From Geminocystis sp. NIES-3709 (GTDB taxonomy: Bacteria > Cyanobacteriota > Cyanobacteriia > Cyanobacteriales > Cyanobacteriaceae): a stretch of 64,000 bases of DNA. The notes beneath the pieces were generated by a model. The model had not been told where the DNA came from and searched no databases. It worked only from the letters and a program-made list of their open reading frames with translations. The stretch is taken from contig NZ_AP014821.1 in assembly GCF_001548115.1 (NCBI RefSeq), forward strand, positions 1,302,001-1,366,000, given 5' to 3'. Shown here in pieces: positions 1-8,907 of this stretch (position 1 is its first letter; each line of letters starts with the position of its first letter). The translations under genes were made by a program, and so were the position numbers.

Positions 1-2
1 AC

Positions 3-2828
3 GCCCAAAGAAGAAATTTTCTCAACGCCACCCTCAATCCTTCTATTACTATGGGGTTAGATACTATTCGTTATCAAGAAAACTTCTTACCCTTCAATAA
101 CAACTTCTCTCCCTTTAGCATTACTACCTTTAATAATCAACTAAACTTATTTTCTCGTCAACGTTCAGGTACAATTACACTTTATAAATCACAAAACGGT
201 ACTACTTGGACATCGGAGAATATTCCTCAAGATACCTTACAACGGACTTCTCCCGCCGTTTATAATAATAATCTTTATTTACTCTATGAAAATGATGGTC
301 TTTCTCAAGGCTTACAGATTACAAGTAATCAAAATTGGAGTGAGAGTAAGCGTATATCATCTCGATTTCTATTAAGTTCTCAAACAGGGGTAGCATTAGT
401 TAATTTTAAGGGGAAATTATACGCCTTTTATCCCCTAAGAGATAGTCTTGATGGTGTTAGAAATCCCATTCTTTACTATACTTCTGACTCTCCTTTAAAT
501 ACATGGAGCGATCGATCTACTAATATCTTGTCACAAACTAGAGCCGCTTCTAGCAGTGAAATTGCCTCCGTTGTTTTTAAAGACAACATCTTTGTCGCCT
601 ATCGTGATGGAGCAAATAAAATCGGAGTCGTCTATAGTGGTGATGGGAATAATTGGCGTAGTTATACCATTGCAGATCAATCCACTAACGCTGGAATTAG
701 TTTAGCCGTCAAAGACGATACCCTTTACATGGCGTTTAAAGGTAATGGCGATGATACCGTGAATGTGATAAGTAGCAAAAATCCCACCACAGGTAGCAGT
801 TGGGGTAATTTTACTCGTCTAAAAGATGCTACTGGTAACAATGTCATCACGAAAGTTACTCCAGTCTTAGAGATTTTCAAAGATAGTCTTTATGTGTTCA
901 TTTCTGATCGAACTGGTAATCAGTCGAACAAATCCTCCGCCTTAATTGAAGTTATTACCCCTTCACCCCAACAATTTGGCAAATCCATTCAAGGCATTGG
1001 GGATGTTAACGGTGATGGTTATAGCGATGTGATGATTAGCGCACCCGGTTTGAAAAAAGCACAAGACGGCAAAAAAGTTAATGGGGTTTATCTTTTCTTC
1101 GGTAGTGAAAGGAATAATTCCTATATTCTATTGACATCCCAAGAAGATTTAACCAATATCTCTCTCAGTGGTGCAGGAGACATCAATGGTGACGGTTACG
1201 GGGATATTTTTATCGGTGTACCTAGTGTCACAAACAAAAAAGGTGCAGGATATGTCATCTACGGTAATGATAAACTAGCAACTAATACCACCCTTAACCT
1301 TGATAATCTCACTAAATTACAGGGATTTAAAATTAATGGATTACCTCAATCAGAATCAGGTATTTCTGTAAGTAGTGGTCAAGATGTCAATGGTGACGGT
1401 TTCCAAGATTTAATTATTGGTACGCCTAAAAACAACACTAATCTCTCCTATGTCTTATTCGGTGGTGATTTTACCGCATCCGCCCATCAAGTAGGCTCGA
1501 TCACATCTGACGTGTTAGAAGGCACACCCACAGGAGAAAGATTAATCGGAGGTACGGGAGATGACACCTTAATCGGCAATGGTGGTAAAGATGTTCTCTA
1601 TGGTGGTGCAGGAGATGACATCATCATGGTAAAAGATAACAACTACTTCAGAATCGATGGTGGAGCAGGTATTGATACCCTAAAATTGACCAAATTAAAC
1701 CACAATTGGGATTTAACTCACTCAGGCATCAAACAAGGTATCCATAACATGGAAATCATTGATATAACCGCTCATGGTGCAAATAAAATTGCCTTAGACA
1801 ACAAAAGCATTTTGAACTTTTCCAATGATACCAACTCGATCGTCATTAACGCCGATAATCAAGATACTATTTATCTAACCAGTAATTTTGCATTGCAAGG
1901 ACAAATTAATAACTACGGCTTTACCTATAATGAATATACCTTTAGAGAAACTCGAATCTTAATCTCTCCTGACACGACGGTTAAGTTAGTGCGTGATATT
2001 GCTTCGGAAGTAAGTAAATTTAATCCTCTCTCTACCAGTAATCCCTCTGCTGTGTCTAGTGATATGGCATCCTCTAACGAAGATGATACTTTTATCTTTG
2101 TTGACACTCCCGAAATTTTTATTTCTCAACAGGTAATTATTGAAGGAGAAACGCCAATAATGGACTTTCAGATTATGCGTACTGGTGATCTTTCTAAAAC
2201 CCTTAAAATTGGCTATGAAACCCTAGACGGTTTAGCAGAAGCTGGAATTGACTATCAAGATACGGCTGGAACATTTGAATTTAAAGAGGGGGAATCGATA
2301 ATTATAGTAAGTGTACCTATTTATGATGATGATGAACTTACCGATACCGCAAAAGACTTTTCTTTAGCAGTGGAAATCCTCACACCATCTCCTGATACTT
2401 TGTTGAATGATTCTGTATATCGTTTTAGTACTGGTTCTGGTACATATATTTATGTAGGGGAAGAAGAAAGAGAAAGCATCTTAGCCACTGGTTACGACTT
2501 TATTGAGGAGGGAGAAGCCTTCAAGGTTTCTTTTGAAGCTAATGACGAGTTAATTCCTATCTATCGTTTCCGCAATCAAGATTTAATGGGTGCATATCTT
2601 TATGTAGGACAAGAGGAAAGAGAAAGTATCTTAGCACAATATCCCAATTTTGTCGAAGAAGGTTTAGCATTTTATACCTATGATGCAGATTCGGATCAAA
2701 CTAATGATATTTACCGTTTCCAAACTCAAGCGGGGGGTTATATCTTCGTGGAAGAAACTGAAAAAAATGTCATTACTCAAAATTATCAAAACTTTACCCT
2801 AGAAGGTATTGCTTTTGAAGCTATTTAG
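3..2828 (+). CDS. Large surface/secreted protein with FG-GAP, RTX and Calx-beta modules (5' partial)
   Basis: The frame is open from base 3 with no upstream stop, so the true start lies outside the window; the first internal ATG is at 51. Counting from that ATG, residues about 1-310 look like a sialidase-type beta-propeller (repeated W-T/S and YNNNLYL-like strands). Three FG-GAP/EF-hand-like Ca-binding loops of the form DxNGDGxxD follow near residues 318, 376 and 446. Two RTX-type nonapeptides (GGTGDDTLIG, GGAGDDIIMV) lie near 495-523 and a Calx-beta domain at about 690-783. Three repeats of about 40 residues starting with YRF and containing ExExxxI end the protein; they resemble DUF5648. These modules are typical of Ca-dependent extracellular or cell-surface proteins. 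The function is unknown; adhesion or an S-layer-like role is inference. Confidence 0.75.
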   Translation, partial: AQRRNFLNATLNPSITMGLDTIRYQENFLPFNNNFSPFSITTFNNQLNLFSRQRSGTITLYKSQNGTTWTSENIPQDTLQRTSPAVYNNNLYLLYENDGLSQGLQITSNQNWSESKRISSRFLLSSQTGVALVNFKGKLYAFYPLRDSLDGVRNPILYYTSDSPLNTWSDRSTNILSQTRAASSSEIASVVFKDNIFVAYRDGANKIGVVYSGDGNNWRSYTIADQSTNAGISLAVKDDTLYMAFKGNGDDTVNVISSKNPTTGSSWGNFTRLKDATGNNVITKVTPVLEIFKDSLYVFISDRTGNQSNKSSALIEVITPSPQQFGKSIQGIGDVNGDGYSDVMISAPGLKKAQDGKKVNGVYLFFGSERNNSYILLTSQEDLTNISLSGAGDINGDGYGDIFIGVPSVTNKKGAGYVIYGNDKLATNTTLNLDNLTKLQGFKINGLPQSESGISVSSGQDVNGDGFQDLIIGTPKNNTNLSYVLFGGDFTASAHQVGSITSDVLEGTPTGERLIGGTGDDTLIGNGGKDVLYGGAGDDIIMVKDNNYFRIDGGAGIDTLKLTKLNHNWDLTHSGIKQGIHNMEIIDITAHGANKIALDNKSILNFSNDTNSIVINADNQDTIYLTSNFALQGQINNYGFTYNEYTFRETRILISPDTTVKLVRDIASEVSKFNPLSTSNPSAVSSDMASSNEDDTFIFVDTPEIFISQQVIIEGETPIMDFQIMRTGDLSKTLKIGYETLDGLAEAGIDYQDTAGTFEFKEGESIIIVSVPIYDDDELTDTAKDFSLAVEILTPSPDTLLNDSVYRFSTGSGTYIYVGEEERESILATGYDFIEEGEAFKVSFEANDELIPIYRFRNQDLMGAYLYVGQEERESILAQYPNFVEEGLAFYTYDADSDQTNDIYRFQTQAGGYIFVEETEKNVITQNYQNFTLEGIAFEAI

Positions 2829-2919
2829 TTTCCTTGAAAAAATCGATCGATTGGGGAGATAAAAGTAATAAAAAGGCAACAGTTAAGAGTTTCATAGTTT
2901 TTTATTACTGGAAAAAAAG

Positions 2920-2987
2920 TAAGTTAAATGCGTCTTAGCTTATTAATTTTCCTTGGTGCAAGATCTGAGTTAAATGCATTTTAGATT
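2920..2987. repeat. Two solo copies of the IS630-type terminal repeat
   Basis: Bases 2920-2942 match exactly, over 23 bp, the reverse complement of the left end of the IS630-type element at 8893-8915. A degenerate second copy (about 18 of 21) follows at 2967-2987, with the intergenic motif GTGCAAGATCTGAG at 2956-2969 just before it. No transposase lies between, so this is a remnant, a MITE-like derivative or a repeat that the IS end resembles. Confidence 0.6.
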
Positions 2988-2990
2988 AGT

Positions 2991-4688
2991 TCATGAATGT
3001 ATTAGCAAAGGAGAAGAAGGAGATACTCGCCAAAGTTGCTCTAATTTTGTGGCAGGAATTGTTAAATATAAAACATCGTTATTCATTAATTGAGTATCTA
3101 ATAAATTCCAACCGTGAATATTCTCTTTTCCTCTGGCAACATAAAGAGGCACAAAATCTGCTTGAGTTGCCATTTCTCGAACAATTTTTTCGGAAAAAGG
3201 ATGATTCGGTGTAATCATGGTGGCGATCGCAACCCACAATAAATCATCCGTCATACCGTTACCTAAAATTCTGCCTCCTAATGCCGCAGCAGCAAAAGAA
3301 TAAGTAGCTAATTCAGTGGGAGATAAAACATTTTCAAATTGAAATACTTGTTTAACAGACTCGGCGAATTTATTATCTTGTACTCTTAAAATTAGAGGGG
3401 TTTTTGGTGCTAAGGCTTTGACGGTTAAGGCAATTTCCACGTTAATCATATCATTGCTTGTGACGACAATAATGGCATTTGCTCCTTCAATATTGGCTGC
3501 TTGAAGGGTATCAGCTAAAGAGGCATCCTCTACAATTACGGGAATATTAAGCGATCGAACAGAGTGCAAAAATCGGTTATTATGATCAGGTTCGATTACT
3601 ACGATTTCATGGCCTTGTTGATGTAACTCTCGCACAACTTCCATACCGACATTTCCTAAACCACAGATGATGTAATGATGCTTCGTTGGTACTCTTGCTG
3701 CATCCCAAAATTGTTTTAATCGACTACCCAAGACAAAATCATTGATTAAGGCATAACAAATACCTACAATACCAGCACCCACAATCATCATAATGGCGGT
3801 GAAAATTTTAATAATATCTGGTGCTGATTCCGCTACCTCTTCTTTTCCTCCAGCACCGGTGATCATGCCAACGCTAAAATAAAGAGCATCCACTGGGGAA
3901 ATTTCCCAATTAACAAATAAATAAGTAAAAGTAGCCAACAAAATTAAGGTTAACAAGGTTAATGTCACCATCACCATCGACTGAGCATATTGTTTATAAG
4001 TATTAATATTACGGACAACTTTCCACCATCGCCACAGAAAAAAGGATCGTTTTTGTTTTCCTTTCGCCTTATTTGCTACGATCAAATGATCTCCTATTTG
4101 TAAAACTCGATCGTTAACTACTGCTGAAACTAGATCTGTTTCTTCATTTCTTGGTAGGTAATAGATCAACATCTGATCCAGATTATTCCACAATTGAGCT
4201 AAACTTACTCCATACCAAGGATGCTCTAAGGTAATCACTTCTTCATGTAATGCCCATGTTTGTTCAAATAATTTTAAATGTCCGATAGCTTTATTTCCTG
4301 AGGCGGCAAAAGCAAAAATCGGAGCAGCTAAAGAAGGAACACTCATGCTAAAATGATCCGTTAAAGTGTAATCTAACCTTGCACCGAGAGTATGATTATA
4401 AATACGATTAACGATACGAATTTTCGGGTTTAAGATTCTTGCTTGAGTCAAAATAGCCACATTCAAACCATCATCGCTACTAGCTAATACAATGGTACAG
4501 GCTTGTTTTATTCCTGCTTCTAGTAATACTTGAGTCGATCGCAAATCACCTACTATAATTTTATCATCCATTTGAGTGGCCATAGCTCGATCGCTTATTC
4601 CCACCACATTAGCACCTTGTTGTTTTAACAAATTATAAATTTTATAACCCGTACAACCTAAAGCAGACACTATAATTAAAGGTTTCAT
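2991..4688 (-). CDS. Two-RCK (TrkA-N) channel-like membrane protein
   Basis: The 565-residue protein starts with a Rossmann-type TrkA-N domain (residues 1 to about 140) and a TrkA-C-like stretch. Two membrane helices follow (about 238-258 and 293-320) with a pore-like loop between them. A second TrkA-N domain (IICGLGNVGMEVV, about 342 onward) and TrkA-C tail end the protein. This order matches cyanobacterial NAD-binding K+ channel proteins of the GsuK type. The loop that should hold the TVGYG filter reads SVGMITGAGGKEE, so ion selectivity cannot be assumed. It probably sits in the plasma membrane and is gated by nucleotide or ion binding to the RCK ring. It stands alone, divergent from bioY. 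Confidence 0.7.
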   Translation of the reverse strand: MKPLIIVSALGCTGYKIYNLLKQQGANVVGISDRAMATQMDDKIIVGDLRSTQVLLEAGIKQACTIVLASSDDGLNVAILTQARILNPKIRIVNRIYNHTLGARLDYTLTDHFSMSVPSLAAPIFAFAASGNKAIGHLKLFEQTWALHEEVITLEHPWYGVSLAQLWNNLDQMLIYYLPRNEETDLVSAVVNDRVLQIGDHLIVANKAKGKQKRSFFLWRWWKVVRNINTYKQYAQSMVMVTLTLLTLILLATFTYLFVNWEISPVDALYFSVGMITGAGGKEEVAESAPDIIKIFTAIMMIVGAGIVGICYALINDFVLGSRLKQFWDAARVPTKHHYIICGLGNVGMEVVRELHQQGHEIVVIEPDHNNRFLHSVRSLNIPVIVEDASLADTLQAANIEGANAIIVVTSNDMINVEIALTVKALAPKTPLILRVQDNKFAESVKQVFQFENVLSPTELATYSFAAAALGGRILGNGMTDDLLWVAIATMITPNHPFSEKIVREMATQADFVPLYVARGKENIHGWNLLDTQLMNNDVLYLTIPATKLEQLWRVSPSSPLLIHS

Positions 4689-4817
4689 GTGTTTTAACCC
4701 AAGTATTTATTGACCAATCATGAACAATTACTCTTTTATCTCGAACCTAATATATTATCTCTGACTTGGTTTAGTGTAAATGTAACAAGACAAACAAATG
4801 TAAACTTAGCAGAATAG

Positions 4818-4831
4818 TTGACAGTTGACAG
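4818..4831. repeat. Short heptanucleotide tandem repeat
   Basis: Two tandem TTGACAG units lie upstream of bioY. They belong to the loose heptamer family (reverse complement CTGTCAA, also at 21114-21127) seen in several intergenic spaces of this window. Confidence 0.5.
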
Positions 4832-4863
4832 TCGATCGATGATATTTAATTATTGATAACCTC

Positions 4864-5526
4864 TTGCCTTTAGTCCATGATTTACCACTTTCTATTGAAT
4901 CAGTGAAAAATAATAGCTTACCACCGCCGAAAATATCACCTATTAATGAATTTTTTTGGGCATTAATTGGTTTAATGTTGACTATCTTTGGTACTTTTGT
5001 CGAAGTATTTGTGGTTTTGCCCATAACCAGTAATGATTTAGAAAATTTAAAACCTTCTTCTCTAGGTATAACCTATCAATTGGCAGGAGTATTTTTTACT
5101 GGATTAGTAGGGGGAAAAAATGCCGCCGCCTATGCTCAAATTTCCTATGTCATCATGGGATTATTTAAGTTACCAGTCTTCTATCAGGGAGGTAGTGTAG
5201 AGTATTTTCAATATCCCAGTTTTGGTTATATTCTCGGTTTTATTCCGGGGGCATGGTTATGCGGATTTTTGGTGCTACCGGGGAAACGTCGTTTAGAATT
5301 ATTTGCTATCAGTGCCTTTTTAGGATTATTAGTCATTCATCTTTGCGGAATTGTTTATCTTCTCCTCTACACTTTCATAACGCCTTTTTTTGGCAATGTT
5401 TTAAGCGATACTTACTTATGGGATGCGATTAACTGGTATTCTATTACTCCTTTTCCTTCCCAATTAGCTTTAATTTGTGCCGTGTCAGTGATAGCTTTTC
5501 TTATTCGTCTTATCTTGTTGTACTAA
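4864..5526 (+). CDS. bioY: Biotin transporter S-component BioY
   Basis: A hydrophobic protein of up to 220 residues with about six membrane helices. The stretch LAGVFFTGLVGGKNAAAYAQ and the following GLFKLPVF fit the BioY family, which binds biotin in the membrane and works alone or with an ECF energizing module. No ecfA or ecfT genes are near. The open frame starts at a TTG (4864); a GTG at 4903 is an equally possible start, since family similarity only begins near residue 26. bioB lies 23 kb away, so the biotin genes are not an operon here. The stop is 71 bp before the chosen lspA start, so co-transcription with lspA is likely. Confidence 0.8.
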   Translation: MPLVHDLPLSIESVKNNSLPPPKISPINEFFWALIGLMLTIFGTFVEVFVVLPITSNDLENLKPSSLGITYQLAGVFFTGLVGGKNAAAYAQISYVIMGLFKLPVFYQGGSVEYFQYPSFGYILGFIPGAWLCGFLVLPGKRRLELFAISAFLGLLVIHLCGIVYLLLYTFITPFFGNVLSDTYLWDAINWYSITPFPSQLALICAVSVIAFLIRLILLY

Positions 5527-5597
5527 TTTTTTTTCCTATTACCACAAAATCTAATAAAAGTCAAGCAATGTTTACAAAAGTTAACGAGATCCGAACT

Positions 5598-6053
5598 ATG
5601 ATTAAAAATAAGGATTTTTGGATAGTAGCAATTATCGCCCTAATTTTAGATCAAATTACCAAATATTTTGTAGTCATAAATTTTGAGAATGTGGGAGATA
5701 CGATTCCTCTGTGGGAAGGGGTTTTTCATTTAACCTATGTACAAAACACAGGTGCAGCTTTTAGTTTTTTTCAAGGGGGGGCAGGTTGGTTACGGTGGTT
5801 ATCTTTAGTTGTCAGTGTAGGATTAATGATTTTTGCATGGCGAGAAAAATTGTCTCAAATTGAACAATTAGCCTATGGTTTTATCTTAGCAGGGGCTTTA
5901 GGTAATGGGATCGATCGATTTTTCTTCGGTTATGTGGTTGATTTTTTTGATTTTCGATTAATCAATTTTCCCGTTTTTAACATTGCTGATATGTGTATTA
6001 ATATTGGGATTATTTTTTTAATTTATGCCACCATTAAAATAAGTAAAATTTAA
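5598..6053 (+). CDS. lspA: Lipoprotein signal peptidase II
   Basis: This inner-membrane aspartyl protease cleaves the signal peptide of prolipoproteins after lipid attachment. Four hydrophobic segments are visible. The family motifs are ILDQITKYFVV near the N-terminus, the NTGAAFS block, GNGIDR with the first catalytic Asp in the VVDFFDF region, and NIADMCINIG with the second. The frame is open from 5475, inside bioY, but start ATG 5598 gives 151 residues beginning MIKNKDFW, the usual length and N-terminus for cyanobacterial LspA; ATG 5568 is an alternative. Substrates in this window include the TRAP binding protein and the efflux adaptor, both with lipoboxes. Confidence 0.92.
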   Translation: MIKNKDFWIVAIIALILDQITKYFVVINFENVGDTIPLWEGVFHLTYVQNTGAAFSFFQGGAGWLRWLSLVVSVGLMIFAWREKLSQIEQLAYGFILAGALGNGIDRFFFGYVVDFFDFRLINFPVFNIADMCINIGIIFLIYATIKISKI

Positions 6054-6201
6054 AATTTATAATAGAAAATTTGCAGTACTTAAGGTAACTTAAAATGTTC
6101 TTTTTATTTAAGTAATTCTCCACTAAGTAGGAAAAAATATAGGGTAATTTTATGAGAGTTTTATTAATATTAAAATATGCAAATTAATGGTTTCATAGCT
6201 T

Positions 6202-6627
6202 ATGGATACAAAAACTTTATTTAAAATTGGGGATGTTGCAAAACAAACTAATGTTTCTGTGGGTACTTTACGTTACTATGAAACTCTTAAACTTCTCAAA
6301 CCCATAGAAAGAGGAAATAACGGTTATCGTCATTATACTGTTGATGCTGTTCAAAAAGTAAAATTTATTAAAAAAGCTCAATCATTAGGATTTTCTTTAG
6401 AGGAAATTAGACAAATTATCGAGATTCGAGATTACGGTGAATTACCATGTCAATTAGTACAAGAATTATTGCATAAAAAAATTCAAGAATTAGAGACACA
6501 AATTCACGAAATGATCTCATTTAAAAACGAATTAGAAGAATATAAAAAAAGTTGGGCGATGAATGACTTAAATCTAAATTATCGGGAAACTCAAGATATT
6601 TGTCCTTTGATTGCTAGTATGCCTTAA
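6202..6627 (+). CDS. MerR-family (heavy-metal type) transcriptional regulator
   Basis: 141 residues with the MerR layout: an N-terminal winged helix-turn-helix (IGDVAKQTNVSVGTLRYYE, residues 8-27), the RGNNGYRHY wing, then a long dimerisation helix (about 85-118). Cys83 (LPCQL) and Cys134 (DICPLI) are placed like the metal-binding cysteines of ZntR/CueR-type sensors, so it probably responds to a metal ion or thiol stress. No metal transporter is adjacent, so the target is unknown. Its stop codon overlaps the stop of convergent cofH by 4 bp (TTAA shared). Confidence 0.82.
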   Translation: MDTKTLFKIGDVAKQTNVSVGTLRYYETLKLLKPIERGNNGYRHYTVDAVQKVKFIKKAQSLGFSLEEIRQIIEIRDYGELPCQLVQELLHKKIQELETQIHEMISFKNELEEYKKSWAMNDLNLNYRETQDICPLIASMP

Positions 6628-7736
6628 TTTAACCATTGATATAACGTATTTCTTTGATGATAAGGACGATTTAAAGACAAAATAGCTTGTTGAATTGTGG
6701 TTTCTTCTAAACAAGTACCTCCTTTCGCTCCTGCCATGGTGGTAATATGTTCTTCCATAAGAGTACCACCAATATCATTGCATCCCCATTCTAAAGCCTG
6801 TAATGCTCCATCTAAACCTAATTTAACCCAGCTTGGTTGATGATTGGGTATTATATCCCCTAAAAACAAACGAGCAACAGCAGTTAATTTTAAACTTGAT
6901 TGTAAGTCAGGTTGATCTTTCCCCACTCGATTTCTGAGGGGTTTTGGCGCTTGTTCTCCTACAAAAGGTAGTAAAATAAATTCTGTTATTCTCGCTGGAT
7001 AATTTTTCTCAAGGGCTTTTTCTTGTATCGATCGAATCTTACTTAAATGTGATATTTGTTGTCCTGAAGTTTCGATATGACCACATAGCATTGTACTTGT
7101 CGTTGGCATACCTAAACGGTGGGCAGTAGAAACAATTTCTAACCATATATGGGAGTTAATTTTTTCAGGGCAAATAATTTTTCTCACCGTATCATCTAAA
7201 ATTTCTGCGGCAGTACCGGGCATTGAACCTACACCATTATCTTTGAAAGCTAGAATAACATCGGCATAGGTTAAACCATCTTGACGGGCGATAAATTCCA
7301 CTTCTTGAGGAGAAAAAGCGTGTAAATGTAATTGGGGAAAATTATCTTTAATACCCTTCACTAATTGCAGATAATATTTTAAGCTACTACCCTCTATTTG
7401 AGCTTGAGGATTTAAACCTCCTTGCATACAAATTTCTGTTGCTTTTTTTTCGACTGCTTCGGCAGATTTTGCTAAAATATCATCTAAATTAAGCCAAAAT
7501 GAACCCTTTTGATCAGCATCTCGTCTAAAAGCACAAAAACTACAATGCTGTTCACAAATATTAGTAAAATTTATATTTCTATTGATAACATAAGTTATTA
7601 TTTCTCCTACTTGTTCTTGTCTAGCTCGATCAGCTTCAATCTTTAACCTTGATATATCGTTATTTGAGGTATAATTGAGGAGATTAACAGCATCTGAAGG
7701 AGATAAAACGGTAGAATTGGACATAAAATTAGGCAT
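6624..7736 (-). CDS. cofH: FO synthase subunit 2 (radical SAM)
   Basis: CofH joins the 5-amino-6-ribitylamino-uracil ring system to tyrosine, and with CofG yields 7,8-didemethyl-8-hydroxy-5-deazariboflavin (FO), the chromophore of coenzyme F420 and of some cyanobacterial photolyases. The radical SAM cluster motif CxxxCxxC is present as C61-EQH-C65-SF-C68. The downstream GGLNPQ, HAFSPQE and PGTAAEI blocks are family features. The length of 370 residues is usual. cofG is not in this window. It converges on and overlaps the merR gene by 4 bp. Confidence 0.9.
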   Translation of the reverse strand: MPNFMSNSTVLSPSDAVNLLNYTSNNDISRLKIEADRARQEQVGEIITYVINRNINFTNICEQHCSFCAFRRDADQKGSFWLNLDDILAKSAEAVEKKATEICMQGGLNPQAQIEGSSLKYYLQLVKGIKDNFPQLHLHAFSPQEVEFIARQDGLTYADVILAFKDNGVGSMPGTAAEILDDTVRKIICPEKINSHIWLEIVSTAHRLGMPTTSTMLCGHIETSGQQISHLSKIRSIQEKALEKNYPARITEFILLPFVGEQAPKPLRNRVGKDQPDLQSSLKLTAVARLFLGDIIPNHQPSWVKLGLDGALQALEWGCNDIGGTLMEEHITTMAGAKGGTCLEETTIQQAILSLNRPYHQRNTLYQWLN

Positions 7737-7922
7737 TTTTTATATAATTTTAATTAATCTTTTAAAAGGAAACCTAAAACTTGTACAGAGGTACTGCTGT
7801 TTGCCCCTAATACTTAATAAGCTAAAACCCATTTAACCAGCAGATGAAACTGTGGGGGTTTAATAATGATTATTTTTCCTTGATTTTAATTTGCGATCGT
7901 ATAAGTTATCATTGATTTATCA

Positions 7923-8495
7923 TCAATCCTCAATATTTAACCAACTAAACATATCTTTTGCCGACAACTCAAAATCTTTAAGGGATTCTAACACTGGTAA
8001 AATATCTTCACCTGACTTTATTTCGGGGAATTGATTTGATTTGAATATCATAACAGACTCATCTTCAGGATCAATTAACCATCCTATTTGTGTTCCTTGA
8101 TTAATACAAAAAAGAATTTTACCAATCACTTGATTAGCGGATTGTTCAGGGGATAAAATTTCAATAACCCAGTCAGGATAAGTTTCAAAACGATTAGCAA
8201 TTTTTCCCTTGTCATTTTTGGGAATGCGATGCCAATTAAAAACGGATATATCTGGTACAAGAGAACGTCCTGCAAATGTAAAACGTAATTCAGTTAAAGC
8301 TAAAGCCACTTTTTGGGGTTTTACGATTTGATTAATAGCTGTTGATAAAGTTGTTTGAATAATGCTATGTTGTCCTTGAGGCATAGGTTTTTGTTCTATT
8401 TTTCCATTGATATACTCACTAGCAGGTTTGGTTTCGGGAAGGGTTAAAAACTTCTCTAGGGTAATTGTGGATTGTATATCGGTAACGGCTACCAT
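7923..8495 (-). CDS. Uma2-family putative restriction-like endonuclease
   Basis: 190 residues of the Uma2/DUF820 family, very abundant in cyanobacteria. The PD-(D/E)XK-like core is visible as LVPDISVFNW followed by PDWVIEILSPEQ. Family proteins are predicted nucleases of unknown role, often present in dozens of scattered copies. It stands alone downstream (in its own direction) of a repeat-bearing spacer. No partner gene or toxin-antitoxin arrangement is visible. Confidence 0.85.
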   Translation of the reverse strand: MVAVTDIQSTITLEKFLTLPETKPASEYINGKIEQKPMPQGQHSIIQTTLSTAINQIVKPQKVALALTELRFTFAGRSLVPDISVFNWHRIPKNDKGKIANRFETYPDWVIEILSPEQSANQVIGKILFCINQGTQIGWLIDPEDESVMIFKSNQFPEIKSGEDILPVLESLKDFELSAKDMFSWLNIED

Positions 8496-8596
8496 GTTTT
8501 ACTTCCTCTACTAAATTATGTTTAAATTTAACTTGTTGGTAAATATCTGTTATAACAAAAGGCGAAAGGTAATAGACAAGAGGCAATAGTAATTTT

Positions 8597-8671
8597 ATAG
8601 AACCGATTTGGCATCTATGGTGCTATTCAAACAGATATATTTGATGCTAACCGTTTTAACATCAGTTGAGT
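8597..8671. repeat. Dispersed intergenic repeat, copy 1
   Basis: Starts with TATAGAACCGATTTGGCATC and ends near TTTTAACATCAGTTGAGTAA. Both blocks recur, in the same order but with a shorter spacer, at 24626-24683 beside a TnsB-like remnant. Confidence 0.5.
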
Positions 8672-8681
8672 AAAGCAAAGA

Positions 8682-8900
8682 TTGATTTTTTGCGTAGAAT
8701 TAAATAATGTTCTCTCGAAATTTTTAACTAAACTTTTACATCTTTTCATCCAAGCATTACTTCTCTTTATTACCCACCTTGCTTTTACCACCACAAATCC
8801 TGATTTCCCCGCTTTTTCTTTTTCTTCTTTTGATATTTTCGGGGAGCATTTTATTCTGATTTTTTTGGCAATTTCTGGATATATTTATTGGATAAGCTAA
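8682..8900 (+). pseudogene. Small hydrophobic ORF cut at its 3' end by the IS630-type element
   Basis: A 72-residue frame starting at a TTG, with two hydrophobic stretches (LFIQALLLFITHLAF and ILIFLAISGYIYW). Its last codons and stop come from the IS terminal repeat. If the element is removed at the duplicated TA, the frame would read on as WILG and stop, so the insertion changed only the last few residues. I do not recognise the protein, there is no good ribosome binding site, and it may not be coding at all. Confidence 0.25.
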
Positions 8901-8907
8901 GACGCAT

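Noticed and set aside
2993-3214. A 73-codon plus-strand frame
   Set aside because: Lies fully antisense inside the two-RCK channel gene; a shadow frame.
6054-6201. MerR operator between lspA and the MerR gene
   Set aside because: ACTTAAGGTAACTTAA looks partly symmetric but does not sit between recognisable -35 and -10 boxes with the 19-20 bp spacing typical of MerR promoters.
7780-7880. Possible structured RNA upstream of cofH (CTGCTG and CAGCAG, CCC and GGGG blocks)
   Set aside because: The pairing is loose, no known riboswitch consensus fits and there is no clear terminator or promoter.
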